A stretch of DNA of 51,095 nt from Gammaproteobacteria bacterium (GTDB taxonomy: Bacteria > Pseudomonadota > Gammaproteobacteria > GCA-001735895), in contig JAJDOF010000146.1 in assembly GCA_022340305.1 (NCBI GenBank), positions 1 to 51,095 on the forward strand. The letters run 5' to 3'. Numbering within the stretch: the stretch's first letter is position 1; each line of letters opens with the position of its first letter. A program made the translations under genes and the position numbers. This document shows positions 28,182 through 36,819 of this stretch, one piece after another. Below the pieces are notes generated by a model that saw only the letters and a program-made list of their open reading frames with translations, had not been told where the DNA came from and ran no database searches.

Positions 28182-28296
28182 TAGTGCTCTTTCAACCTGC
28201 CAGTTGCGAGTTCAGTTAGCGTGCCTGCGCACCGCGCCTTTTTGCGGAACACCACAGGATCGCTGAAACCGTAGTTATCAGGTTGAAAGGGCACTA
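28182..28296. repeat. 18-bp inverted repeat joining rnfA stop to rnfB start
   Basis: Arms 28182-28199 (TAGTGCTCTTTCAACCTG) and 28279-28296 are reverse complements with 17 of 18 positions matching; 79 bases separate them. On the transcript the 5' arm starts with the UAG of rnfA, and the 3' arm ends one base before the AUG of rnfB. The 3' arm contains the only candidate ribosome binding site of rnfB, AAAGAG at five-base spacing. A terminating ribosome on rnfA would cover the 5' arm and release the site. Confidence 0.8.
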
Positions 28297-28875
28297 GACC
28301 TTGACCAGTCCGGCGAGACCCATGAAGGCAAGGGACATCAAGCCCGCGGTGATCAAACCGATGGCCGAACCCTTGAAGGGCGCGGGCACGTCGGCGACAT
28401 TGATACGTTCACGCATGGCCGCGAACAGGATTAGCACCAGAGAAAATCCCAGTGCTGCGCCGAAACCGTAAATTACCGATTCGATGAAGCTGTTCTGTTC
28501 CTGCACGTTGATCAGGGCGACGCCCAGGACCGCGCAGTTGGTGGTGATCAGCGGCAGGAATATCCCGAGCACGTTGTACAGCAGCGGGCTGGTTTTGTGC
28601 ACCACCATTTCGGTGAAGTTGACGACAGCGGCGATTGCGATGATAAAGGCGATGGTGCGCAGGTACTCGAGGTCGAGCGGTGCCAGCACCCAGCTGTTGA
28701 TCAGATAGCTCAGTATTGCCGACAGGGTCAGCACGAAGGTGGTGGCGGCGCTCATGCCTATGGCCGTTTCGACTTTGCGCGATACGCCCATGAAGGGGCA
28801 TAGCCCGAGGAACTTCACCAACACGATGTTGTTGACGAACACGGTGCCGATTAAAAGTAACAGGTATTCTGGCAT
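28294..28875 (-). CDS. rnfA: Rnf complex subunit A (NqrE/RnfA family)
   Basis: 193-residue membrane subunit, first gene of rnfABCDGE-nth-DUF1841. Six hydrophobic helices; the start [19 protein letters not shown] carries the conserved cysteine, mirrored by the second half's [14 protein letters not shown], for the transmembrane 2Fe-2S centre shared with RnfE. ATG at 28875. A TATAAT-like element lies directly upstream (28885-28892 on the reverse strand), but no convincing -35. Rnf couples NADH/ferredoxin electron transfer to ion movement, or acts as the SoxR-reducing complex in enterics. Confidence 0.95.
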   Translation of the reverse strand: MPEYLLLLIGTVFVNNIVLVKFLGLCPFMGVSRKVETAIGMSAATTFVLTLSAILSYLINSWVLAPLDLEYLRTIAFIIAIAAVVNFTEMVVHKTSPLLYNVLGIFLPLITTNCAVLGVALINVQEQNSFIESVIYGFGAALGFSLVLILFAAMRERINVADVPAPFKGSAIGLITAGLMSLAFMGLAGLVKV

Positions 28876-28974
28876 GGCGGGATTATAAAGCCTGGCAACC
28901 TTTTAAAATACCGAATATAACTGAGGTCTTTATTAAATATGCCAATAGATCAAGCGCCCTGCAGATATGGAGCA

Positions 28975-29931
28975 TCAGTCAGCAGCGGCACCGGGTTCCA
29001 GCTTTCTCGCCTGTTCGATGAAGCGCTCGATGTCGACGGACTCGCGCAGGTGCCAGTTGAAATAGCTGAGTTTGTTATGGTAGCTGGCTGTTGGGCTGAA
29101 ATTATCGAACAGCAGCTGCATCTGCGAACTCTGCAAAATTGACGGCAGCGCGAGCGGGCTTGCGATCAGCAATGCGAGCAGGAGGCTGCGCTCGCGCGTC
29201 AAATGTGAAACGTGGATGAGGTAGAGGGCGATCGCCGCCGGCACCATGACGAGATACCAGCCGAAGTACAACAGGCCACTCGGCCAGCTTGCCGAAAGCA
29301 GGTAATCCAGGCCATCGGCAAACCACATGAACGACGTGTATAGCAGAAACATCAGACACACCGAGGTTAGCAGCAGCCTGATTTCCCAGCGATTTACCAG
29401 CAACCGCTCGAGTATCGATAGCGCCAGTACAAAGCCGCCGATGGTCAGTATCGTCTCGTGCAGCAGGTGTTTTAGCAAATCACCCCACTTGAAGCTGTTG
29501 TAGGAGGACAGGAAAAAGTCCAGGCCACTGACCAGCAGACAGGCCAGCACCAGCAGTAGTGCCCAGTAAGCGTGGCCGAAGGGGTGCCTGTGACCGCGGT
29601 TTCCGGCGAGCGGGCGGGTCGCTGCGACCGGCTGGTCGCGCGACAGCAGGGTTGCCTGCACGCGACCTATCTCCAGTGCTACCGGTAATTTTTCGATCAC
29701 CAGGGTATCGATGACCTGGCGATCGAGTTGGGTTGGGTTGATGCTGGCGAGATTGATCAGTTCTATCGAATCGTCGGCATGTTGCACGACCTGCAGGTGA
29801 TGTGGCGCCACGGTTGGATCGGACAGGATGATATCGTTATCCAGCGCCCGTCCGATGGTCGTCGTGCCCTTACTGATCACCTCGTATCGATGCAGGCCAC
29901 GCGCGTTGATTTCGATGATCAGGGCGTCCAT
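28975..29931 (-). CDS. FHA-domain membrane protein
   Basis: 318 residues. Residues about 1-100 form a forkhead-associated domain (GTTTIGRALDNDIILSDPTVAPHHLQVV), where the conserved Gly-Arg and His are kept but the phosphothreonine-contacting serine of the usual S-x-x-H is alanine (APHH). About five hydrophobic segments follow between residues 125 and 275, then a polar tail of about 40 residues. Topology suggests a cytoplasmic FHA domain on a polytopic membrane protein. The start overlaps the end of the secreted protease gene by 13 bases, so the two form a unit. I do not recognise the membrane part as a named family. Confidence 0.75.
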   Translation of the reverse strand: MDALIIEINARGLHRYEVISKGTTTIGRALDNDIILSDPTVAPHHLQVVQHADDSIELINLASINPTQLDRQVIDTLVIEKLPVALEIGRVQATLLSRDQPVAATRPLAGNRGHRHPFGHAYWALLLVLACLLVSGLDFFLSSYNSFKWGDLLKHLLHETILTIGGFVLALSILERLLVNRWEIRLLLTSVCLMFLLYTSFMWFADGLDYLLSASWPSGLLYFGWYLVMVPAAIALYLIHVSHLTRERSLLLALLIASPLALPSILQSSQMQLLFDNFSPTASYHNKLSYFNWHLRESVDIERFIEQARKLEPGAAAD

Positions 29932-31181
29932 TCAGTAGTCTCCAGAAACCGCTGAATCAGTGGCAAAGTCGAATCAAAATCGACCCCGGTCAGGATCAGG
30001 GTTACAAAGAAACCCTTATTCGCATGCCCGGTCAGCGCCGCGGTAAACAACACGTCGCTCATTCCCGGGTATTCGAGGTACTCGCGTCGGCAGAGATTGC
30101 TTTTCATTTGCTGTGATGACACGTTGATAAACCAGGTTTCGCAGTTGAAATTGGTGGCGATATCGCGCCCTGGTTTCGAGTCTACCTGGTCCTTGTTGAG
30201 GCTTTCGTAAAGGTTGTAAAACTGGATCGCATTGAGTTCATCGGACTCGAGCCAGTAATACTCGTAGATCAACCTGCCGACGAAGTTATTATCCGCGTCG
30301 AGGTAAACGTGATTCTGGTTGGCGCAACGGATCTGGTAGCGCTTGTAACGTGCCACGGCGCTTAGTTTCGAGCTGTTGTCCCAGCAGCGAACTGTTGGCG
30401 AAATTACTCCGGGTAACTGGAACTGACGCAAGTTCAGGCTCGACCAGTCTGTGGCCAGCAATTGTTCGATATAATGATTTTCATAAGCCAGTACCTGGCG
30501 CGCGACTTCCGCTTTCAAATCGACATTATCGGCGAACTCCGCGTTGCTGGCACGGTTGATCAAATCCGTCAGGAAACGCGACGGCACGATAAAGCTGATA
30601 TTGTTGCGTGCGGTCGCAACATTGATGCCGATGGCTTGCCCACTTTCATTGAAGGTCGGACCGCCACTCATGCCCGGGTTGAGGCTGCCGGAAAACAGAA
30701 TGCGACTGTCGTCGGTCTGATTGAGAATGCCACCGTTGGTGCCGACCGCGATATTGAGGCCGAGATCGAGGGGATTGCCCATGGCGAAGATCGGCGCGCC
30801 GCGCGGTGGCAACGGGCTCATTTCGATGGCCTCCCCGAGTGCCTGCTCGGCAGCCAGCAGGGCGAGATCGTGGGCGACATCCAGTGCCTGCAACCTCAGT
30901 TCGCCTTCCGCGCCGTCATTGCCGAGGTAGGAAATGTAAAACAGTTCGGGTTCGAGGATGACCTGGCTGATAACGTGGTAATTAGTGGCGAGTTGATGAC
31001 CGTCGCCAACGATGAAGCCCGAGCCGATGCTCGATTTCTTGCCGGTCTCGCGGTTGAGCACGCGCACCTGGAATACGCGGTCCTGATTGAGCTTGTATAT
31101 TCCCTTGGAGTCGACGGCCGACGCGGGTACGGCGAACGTCAGCAACAGGGTGAAAACAACTGCAAACAGGCGGTAATGCAA
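29919..31181 (-). CDS. Secreted trypsin-like (S1/HtrA-type) serine protease
   Basis: 420 residues. A signal peptide covers about 1-22 (LFAVVFTLLLTFAVPASA). The protease domain spans about 35-210: His in ATNYHVIS, Asp in DVAHDLALLA and Ser in NPGMSGGPTFN form the catalytic triad, with SGSLNPGMSGG typical of HtrA relatives. No PDZ domain follows; instead residues about 220-420 are a separate beta-rich domain with four cysteines that I cannot assign. Its end overlaps the FHA gene's start by 13 bases, and its ATG lies directly after the stop of metG's 3' side neighbour, i.e. one base from the metG stop at 31182, making a metG-protease-FHA transcription order. Confidence 0.85.
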   Translation of the reverse strand: MHYRLFAVVFTLLLTFAVPASAVDSKGIYKLNQDRVFQVRVLNRETGKKSSIGSGFIVGDGHQLATNYHVISQVILEPELFYISYLGNDGAEGELRLQALDVAHDLALLAAEQALGEAIEMSPLPPRGAPIFAMGNPLDLGLNIAVGTNGGILNQTDDSRILFSGSLNPGMSGGPTFNESGQAIGINVATARNNISFIVPSRFLTDLINRASNAEFADNVDLKAEVARQVLAYENHYIEQLLATDWSSLNLRQFQLPGVISPTVRCWDNSSKLSAVARYKRYQIRCANQNHVYLDADNNFVGRLIYEYYWLESDELNAIQFYNLYESLNKDQVDSKPGRDIATNFNCETWFINVSSQQMKSNLCRREYLEYPGMSDVLFTAALTGHANKGFFVTLILTGVDFDSTLPLIQRFLETTEWTP

Positions 31182-33215
31182 TTAACTGACCCGCATGCCC
31201 GGTTTCGCACCCGTATCCGGATGCAAAATAAACAGGTCGGTCTCCCCGCCGCCGGCCGCCAGCACCATGCCTTGAGATATGCCGAAGCGCATTTTACGAG
31301 GTGCGAGGTTAGCTACCATGATGGTCAATTTGCCTTCCAGGTCCTCGGGACGATAGGCGTTGCTAAGGCCCGCAAATACATTGCGGGTTTCACCGCCGAT
31401 ATCGAGGGTCAGTTGCAATAACTTGTCGGATTTTTCGACGCGCCTCGCCTCCACGATAAGGGCGACTCGCAGATCCATCCTGGCGAAATCGTCGTAGTCG
31501 ATCTGTGGCGCAATCGCCTCGAAGGTCGGGTCCTGGGGTCCCTGCTGGATCTTTTGTTCGGCGATGAGATCCTCCCTGGTGGTCTCGATCATGCGTTCGA
31601 TGGATGCCGGTTCGATGCGTGTCATCAGCGGGTTGAAACGGTTGATGGAGTGGTCTAGCAGGTTGTTGTCCAGATCTGCCCAGGTGAGGTTTGCAACGTT
31701 GAGGAACTCTTCTGCCTTCGCTGCGAGATTCGGCAATACTGGCTTCAGAAAAATCACCAGCTGACGAAAACAGTTAAGGCCGATGGTGCAAATATCCTGA
31801 ACCTCGCTGCTGCGCGCTTCGTCCTTGATAACAACCCAGGGCTGTTTTTCATCGATGTACTGGTTGACCTTGTCGGCCAGCGCCATGATATCGCGCATGG
31901 CTTTGCCAAATTCGCGCTTTTCGTAGTAAGTGGCGATGGTCTCTGCGGTCTCCAGGTATTGCTGATTCAAGCTGTCGCTGGATAGCGTCGCGCCGAGATT
32001 GCCGTCGAAACGTTTATTGATGAATCCGGCGCAGCGGCTCGCGATATTGACCAGTTTGCCGACCAGGTCAGAATTGACGCGGGCGCTGAAATCTTCGAGG
32101 CTGAGATCGATGTCATCGACTCCTGGACCGAGTTTTGCGGCGAAGTAATATCGCAGGTATTCAGGATTAAGGTGGTCGAGGTAGGTGCGCGCCATGATAA
32201 AGGTGCCGCGCGACTTGGACATCTTCTGGCCATCTACGGTCAGGAATCCGTGACAGTAGACCGCACTGGGTTTGCGATATCCGGCGCCGTGCAGCATCGC
32301 CGGCCAGAACAGCGTGTGGAAACGGGCGATGTCCTTGCCGATGAAGTGATACAGCTCGGTTACACTGTCCTCGTTCCAGTAGGTATCGAAGTCATGGCCG
32401 CTCCGCGTGCACCAGTGTTTAAAGCTGGCCATGTAACCGATAGGCGCGTCGAGCCACACGTAAAAATACTTGCCTGGCGCATCCGGAATTTCGAATCCCC
32501 AGTAAGGCGCGTTGCGCGAGATGTCCCAGTCTTTCAGTCCTTCGTCCAGCCACTCATCCATTTTGTTGGCGATTTCGGTCTGAATGTGACCGGCGCGGGT
32601 CCAGCTCTTCAGCATGTCTTCGAAGTCTTCCAGCTTGAAGAAGTATTGCTCCGAATCCTTCTCAATCGGTGTTTCGCCGCTGACCACCGAGATCGGGTTT
32701 TTGAGATCGGTGGGCGCGTAGGTAGCGCCGCAGTTCTCACAATTGTCGCCATACTGGTCGCCGGCACCGCAGTTGGGGCATTCACCCTTGATGAAGCGAT
32801 CGGGCAGGAACATTTCAGCTTTTGGATCGTAGGCCTGCTTGATGACCCGGGTGCGGATGTGCCCGGCATCGCGCAGGCGGGTATATATGGTTTCGGCGAA
32901 ATGGCGATTTTCTGCGGAGTGGGTGCTGTAGTAATTGTCGAAGGCGACTCCGAAATCCGTGAAATCCTGCAGGTGTTCCTTGTGCATGCGTTCGATCAGC
33001 GCTTCGGGACTGATGCCTTCCGCCTGGGCGCGCAGCATGATAGGGGTGCCGTGTGCATCGTCCGCGCAGACGTAAATGCATTCGTGCCCGCGCAATTTCT
33101 GAAAGCGCACCCAGATATCCGTTTGCACGTACTCGAGCATGTGGCCGATGTGTATCGGGCCGTTTGCATAGGGTAACGCACTGGTGACCACGATCTGACG
33201 GGGTTTGGGGCTCAT
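31182..33215 (-). CDS. metG: Methionyl-tRNA synthetase
   Basis: 677 residues, the length of the MetG1 form with a C-terminal tRNA-binding domain. Class I signatures are [19 protein letters not shown] (HIGH) near residue 15 and GQKMSKSRG (KMSKS) near residue 335. The zinc knuckle is [17 protein letters not shown] near residue 145. The C-terminal OB-fold domain (about 570-677; [20 protein letters not shown]) supports dimerisation. ATG at 33215. The divergent apbC gene starts 306 bases away, the usual neighbour in Gammaproteobacteria. Confidence 0.97.
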   Translation of the reverse strand: MSPKPRQIVVTSALPYANGPIHIGHMLEYVQTDIWVRFQKLRGHECIYVCADDAHGTPIMLRAQAEGISPEALIERMHKEHLQDFTDFGVAFDNYYSTHSAENRHFAETIYTRLRDAGHIRTRVIKQAYDPKAEMFLPDRFIKGECPNCGAGDQYGDNCENCGATYAPTDLKNPISVVSGETPIEKDSEQYFFKLEDFEDMLKSWTRAGHIQTEIANKMDEWLDEGLKDWDISRNAPYWGFEIPDAPGKYFYVWLDAPIGYMASFKHWCTRSGHDFDTYWNEDSVTELYHFIGKDIARFHTLFWPAMLHGAGYRKPSAVYCHGFLTVDGQKMSKSRGTFIMARTYLDHLNPEYLRYYFAAKLGPGVDDIDLSLEDFSARVNSDLVGKLVNIASRCAGFINKRFDGNLGATLSSDSLNQQYLETAETIATYYEKREFGKAMRDIMALADKVNQYIDEKQPWVVIKDEARSSEVQDICTIGLNCFRQLVIFLKPVLPNLAAKAEEFLNVANLTWADLDNNLLDHSINRFNPLMTRIEPASIERMIETTREDLIAEQKIQQGPQDPTFEAIAPQIDYDDFARMDLRVALIVEARRVEKSDKLLQLTLDIGGETRNVFAGLSNAYRPEDLEGKLTIMVANLAPRKMRFGISQGMVLAAGGGETDLFILHPDTGAKPGMRVS

Positions 33216-33521
33216 GAGTGGCTGACCTGGGTAAAGCAGCGTATTTTAGGTGCTGGGCCTGCACTCTAGCAAGGTAATAATCGGCTTTTCAGCCCGCTGT
33301 CGATGGCCTTGTGGGGAGGGCTTCCGACCTCATTTCGGCAGGCTAGCCAGCTGGTCCCGGAATAGAGCCGCAGCCGGGTGGGTATTGCCCGCATTGCCGC
33401 ATTCCTGACGGCGGGTTGCCTGGGCATGGTGAGCACGCACATAAAAACTATGTGATATATTGCGGCCGGCTCGGGTAAAATGCGCGCTCGAATCCATAAC
33501 CTGAAAACCCGTTGGAAACCC
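33216..33521. other. metG-apbC divergent intergenic region
   Basis: 306 bases, holding the promoters of both genes. Near the apbC side a hairpin-forming dyad CACATA-AAAAC-TATGTG occupies 33438-33454, followed by GATATATTG, which could include a -10 element. I see no coding frame, RNA gene or T-run terminator. Confidence 0.5.
33438..33454. promoter_or_regulatory. Small dyad upstream of apbC
   Basis: CACATA-N5-TATGTG is a perfect 6-bp inverted repeat, 67 bases before the apbC start. It could be an operator half-site pair or just a local palindrome; nothing in the sequence names a binding protein. Confidence 0.3.
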
Positions 33522-34610
33522 ATGGCGATTGATAAATCACAGATTGAAGCGCGGTTAGCGCAAATCATTGACACCAACTCGGAAGTTGACCTGGTCAGCA
33601 GCAAGGCGGTCAAGTCGATAGAACTTGATGGCGACGGCTGCAACATTGAAATTCAGCTGGGTTATCCCGCGGCCGGGTATTTCGAGGAACTAATCCAGCA
33701 AGTCCGCACTGCCGTGTCTGCTATTGACGGCATGGGCAGCGTCGAGGTCAAGGTGACGAGCCAGATCAAGTCGCACGCGGTGCAGCAGAATCTCAAACCG
33801 CTGGTCGGCATCAAGAATATAATTGCGGTGGCATCGGGCAAGGGTGGCGTCGGTAAATCCACCACGGCGGTCAACCTGGCATTGGCGTTGCAGGCCGAGG
33901 GCGCTACCGTTGGCATACTCGATGCGGATATCTATGGTCCGAGTATTCCGCGCATGCTGGGTTGCCAGGGGCAGCCGGAGTCGGCTGACGGCAAGAGCCT
34001 CGAACCGATGGTGGGTCATGGCATTCAGTCGATGTCGATCGGTTACCTGATCGAGGAAGACACGCCGATGATCTGGCGTGGGCCGATGGTCACCCAGGCG
34101 CTGGAACAATTACTCAACGACACGCACTGGAGCGGTGTCGATTACCTGATCGTCGATTTACCACCGGGCACCGGGGATATCCAGCTGACCCTGGCGCAGC
34201 GAATTCCGGTGAGCGGTGCGGTCATTGTCACCACGCCACAGGACATTGCTTTGCTGGATGCGCGCAAGGGCCTGAAAATGTTCGAGAAAGTCGAAGTGCC
34301 AGTGCTTGGTATCATCGAGAACATGAGTATTCATATTTGCAGTCAGTGTGGACACGCCGAGCACATCTTCGGTGAGGGTGGTGGCGCCCGTATGTCTGCA
34401 GACCATGGCGTCGACCTGCTTGGCGCGTTGCCGCTGGATATACGCATTCGTGAGCAATCCGACAGTGGATATCCGACCGTGGCGGCGATGCAGGACAGCC
34501 AGATCAGCGGAATCTATCGCAGTATCGCGCGCAAAACCGCGGCCCGGCTGGCCAACAAGGCGCGCGATCACTCGTCTGCCTTCCCCAATATCGTCATCCA
34601 GAACACCTGA
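33522..34610 (+). CDS. apbC: Iron-sulfur cluster carrier ApbC (Mrp)
   Basis: 362 residues from the ATG at 33522 (GGA at six-base spacing); an upstream in-frame start at 33480 would add 14 residues without a ribosome binding site. Residues 1-85 form the MIP18-like domain, then the deviant Walker A SGKGGVGKSTTAVNLA, Walker B IVDLPPGTGD and the cluster-binding CSQCGH pair near residue 280. It carries Fe-S clusters to apoproteins. The metG-apbC-dcd order is widespread in Gammaproteobacteria; here dcd is 3.2 kb further on because another operon intervenes. Confidence 0.95.
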   Translation: MAIDKSQIEARLAQIIDTNSEVDLVSSKAVKSIELDGDGCNIEIQLGYPAAGYFEELIQQVRTAVSAIDGMGSVEVKVTSQIKSHAVQQNLKPLVGIKNIIAVASGKGGVGKSTTAVNLALALQAEGATVGILDADIYGPSIPRMLGCQGQPESADGKSLEPMVGHGIQSMSIGYLIEEDTPMIWRGPMVTQALEQLLNDTHWSGVDYLIVDLPPGTGDIQLTLAQRIPVSGAVIVTTPQDIALLDARKGLKMFEKVEVPVLGIIENMSIHICSQCGHAEHIFGEGGGARMSADHGVDLLGALPLDIRIREQSDSGYPTVAAMQDSQISGIYRSIARKTAARLANKARDHSSAFPNIVIQNT

Positions 34611-34650
34611 TGTACACCTGGCGAACGCCCGCTGGACGGTCTTAAAACCC

Positions 34651-34817
34651 GATTGTCATTCCCGCGTAAGCGGGAATCTTGAAACATTGCCACCCTTACA
34701 GGCGAAGCTGAACGTATTTGATGGGTTTACGGGGGTGTTTGCAGCAGTCGGTGTTCCAGCCGCGGTATGATGTCATTACTTTGCAAGGTCCCCGCTTTTG
34801 CGGGGACGACAGTGATA
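34651..34817. repeat. REP-like pair of hairpins
   Basis: Two GC-rich hairpins in opposite orientation follow apbC. The first is ATTCCCGC-GTAA-GCGGGAAT (34658-34677) preceded by GTC; the second is GTCCCCGC-TTTT-GCGGGGAC (34788-34807) followed by GAC. The outer GTC/GAC bases make them inverted copies of one repeat type, the arrangement of extragenic palindromic REP pairs. They lie between convergent apbC and the pirin gene and may also act as transcript-end protectors. Confidence 0.75.
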
Positions 34818-34849
34818 GCTGGTATTGAGGTAGGGGAAATCGGGCAGGG

Positions 34850-35695
34850 TCAAAAATCACCACGCTGGTAATCGCTGAAAGCCTGTCGTAATTCGGCCTC
34901 TGTGTTCATCACGAAAGGACCGGCACGGGCCACGGGCTCGTTCAGTGGCTTGCCGGCTACCAGCAGAAAGCGGCTCGCCTGGTCTTCATTGTGCACGACG
35001 ACACGTTCCCCTTTACCGAGCACCGCGAGTTGGTCTCGCCCTAACTGAACACGGGACTGATCGCCGGCCTGCAGAGAAACCACACCCTCGATGACCTGGA
35101 TAAAAGCGTTATGCTGCGCTGCCAGGGTTTCTTCGAATTCTATGCCGGGTGCGAGCGTAACATCGAGGTAAAGCGGGTCGGTCAATGGCTGCACCACGGG
35201 GCCGATCGTCCCCTGGGAGGTTTTACCGCTGATCACCCTGATCTGCGTGCCGCTGCGCGTTTCCAGAGGAATCTGCGCTGCGTCATGCTCCTGGTAGGCT
35301 GGAGCCGACATCTTGTGTGCCGCCGGCAAGTTGATCCACAGCTGGAATCCGGCCATCAGGCCATTTTCCTGCTCCGGCATTTCGGAATGCACGATGCCAC
35401 GACCGGCGGTCATCCACTGTATGCCGCCAGGCTCGATGACACCCTCGTTACCGGCGTTGTCACGATGCCGCATGCGCCCATTGAGCAGATAGGTAACCGT
35501 TTCGAATCCTCGATGCGGATGCTCTGGGAAACCGGCGAGGTAGTCATTCGGGTTGTCCGAGCGGAACGCGTCGAGCAGCAGAAAAGGATCGAGATCCATC
35601 AACCCCGGTTGGCCTATCATGCGCACCAGTTCGACGCCTGCGCCATCGCTTGTGGGCTGGCCATTGATGACTTTTTCAACCGTGCGAGTGTTCAT
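34850..35695 (-). CDS. Pirin family protein (quercetin dioxygenase-like)
   Basis: 281 residues with two cupin domains. The first contains FPEHPHRGFETVTYLLNG and GIVHSEMPEQ, supplying the two histidines, third histidine and glutamate of the pirin iron site; the second cupin lacks a full set. Bacterial pirins such as YhhW oxidise quercetin-like flavonoids in vitro. The gene ends the azoR-pirin/doxX unit. ATG at 35695, nine bases after the azoR stop. With an azoreductase and a DoxX protein it suggests a quinone, flavonoid or electrophile detoxification operon. Confidence 0.92.
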   Translation of the reverse strand: MNTRTVEKVINGQPTSDGAGVELVRMIGQPGLMDLDPFLLLDAFRSDNPNDYLAGFPEHPHRGFETVTYLLNGRMRHRDNAGNEGVIEPGGIQWMTAGRGIVHSEMPEQENGLMAGFQLWINLPAAHKMSAPAYQEHDAAQIPLETRSGTQIRVISGKTSQGTIGPVVQPLTDPLYLDVTLAPGIEFEETLAAQHNAFIQVIEGVVSLQAGDQSRVQLGRDQLAVLGKGERVVVHNEDQASRFLLVAGKPLNEPVARAGPFVMNTEAELRQAFSDYQRGDF

Positions 35696-35704
35696 ATTTC
35701 GATC

Positions 35705-36316
35705 TCATGCGGCAAGGGCAGGGTAGCGCCGTTCGATTTGCTGCAGCGCGCGCGCGACACTTTGCTCACCGTTCTGATTCATGCCGTCTGCAGCGATGAT
35801 ATCAACCTCGTCAATGCCAATAAATGCCATCACCTGGCGCAAATAGCCACTGGCAAAATCAACCGGGCTGTTGACCGGGACGCCACCGGTGGTGATGACG
35901 ATATCAGCGCGCTTACCGCGAAGCAATCCCTCTGGGCCATTTGCAGTGTAGCGGAAAGTGATACCGGCACGGCATACCTGATCGATCCAGGCTTTCAGCG
36001 TTGCCGGCACGCTGAAGTTGTACATCGGCGTGGTTATCAGAAGGTGATCTGCCCACTGCAGTTCAGCAATCAGTTCATCCGAATATGCCAGGCGTTGCGT
36101 TGCCTCTGCGCTGCGCGCGTCGTTTGCACTTAAATTGGCTTCGATCCAGTGGGCGTCGATGAACTGGGCCTCGCGATTCAGATCCCTTTGGCGGATTGCG
36201 CTGTCCGGGTTGTGTCGCATGATACGCTCGACTAATTCATCCCCGAGGCCACGGCTGCTCGACTCGGCGGGACTGGCACTGGCGTCAAGCCGCAGGATTC
36301 GAGTGGATTGCTTCAT
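35705..36316 (-). CDS. azoR: FMN-dependent NADH azoreductase
   Basis: 203-residue flavodoxin-like quinone/azo reductase. The N-terminus RILRLDASASPAESSSRGLGDELV carries the FMN phosphate-binding Ser-x-Ser-Ser, and PMYNFSVPATLKAWIDQVCRAGITFRY is the isoalloxazine-binding loop shared with AzoR. TTGGVPVNSP is the second flavin loop. It reduces quinones and azo dyes by two electrons. Its ATG at 36316 overlaps the doxX stop by four bases. Preceded by doxX and followed by pirin. Confidence 0.93.
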   Translation of the reverse strand: MKQSTRILRLDASASPAESSSRGLGDELVERIMRHNPDSAIRQRDLNREAQFIDAHWIEANLSANDARSAEATQRLAYSDELIAELQWADHLLITTPMYNFSVPATLKAWIDQVCRAGITFRYTANGPEGLLRGKRADIVITTGGVPVNSPVDFASGYLRQVMAFIGIDEVDIIAADGMNQNGEQSVARALQQIERRYPALAA

Positions 36317-36720
36317 GCCGTGGCCCTCCGTACTCTGCTGCCGAATTTAATCGACCAGTCTCCCGGGCCATGTGCATACAGCAGCAGGAAGGCGCCGGTG
36401 ATCGCGATGTTTTTGGAGAACATGATGGTTTGTATCTGTTGGCTGAAATCGCTGTGAAAAATAATCGTTGCAACGAGGGTAAACCCCGCCAGCAGCAGTG
36501 CGGTGATGCTGGTTTGTATCCCAGCGAGAACCGCGAAGCCACCGACGATTTCGAGCGCGATTACCGCGGGTAGCAGCAGGCCGGGTACCCCGACCGATTC
36601 CATGTAGGCCTGGGTACCTGCATAGGCGCCGATCTTGCTGAAACCAGCGCTGATGAACATGGCCGCAAGCATCGCGCGCCCCGCCAGTAGCGAAAGGTTG
36701 GATAAAGTTTTTGAATGCAT
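36313..36720 (-). CDS. DoxX family membrane protein
   Basis: 135 residues with four hydrophobic helices (starting LLAGRAMLAAMFISAGFSKIGAYAG). DoxX relatives work with thiol or quinone redox enzymes and are commonly found beside azoR- or pirin-like genes under LysR control. First gene of the operon; its ATG at 36720 is 99 bases from the divergent LysR start. Confidence 0.9.
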   Translation of the reverse strand: MHSKTLSNLSLLAGRAMLAAMFISAGFSKIGAYAGTQAYMESVGVPGLLLPAVIALEIVGGFAVLAGIQTSITALLLAGFTLVATIIFHSDFSQQIQTIMFSKNIAITGAFLLLYAHGPGDWSIKFGSRVRRATA

Positions 36721-36819
36721 TTTGTTTGCCTGTCAAGTTTGAGTGGAGTTATTATTGTTGTTCCAAAAAATCAATAAATACCTAATTTTGTAAAATATAA
36801 TTGCTAATATGAGAACAAT

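Noticed and set aside
30462-31421. Forward open frame (319 codons) opposite the serine protease
   Set aside because: Antisense shadow of a gene with a full catalytic triad.
32172-33176. Forward open frame (334 codons) opposite metG
   Set aside because: Antisense of the well-conserved methionyl-tRNA synthetase; no recognisable product.
35111-36133. Forward open frame (340 codons) opposite pirin and azoR
   Set aside because: It spans two real reverse-strand genes and has no protein features.
36800-36819. ATTG-N12-CAAT dyad before the second LysR gene
   Set aside because: Too short in a very AT-rich region; similar chance matches are frequent there.
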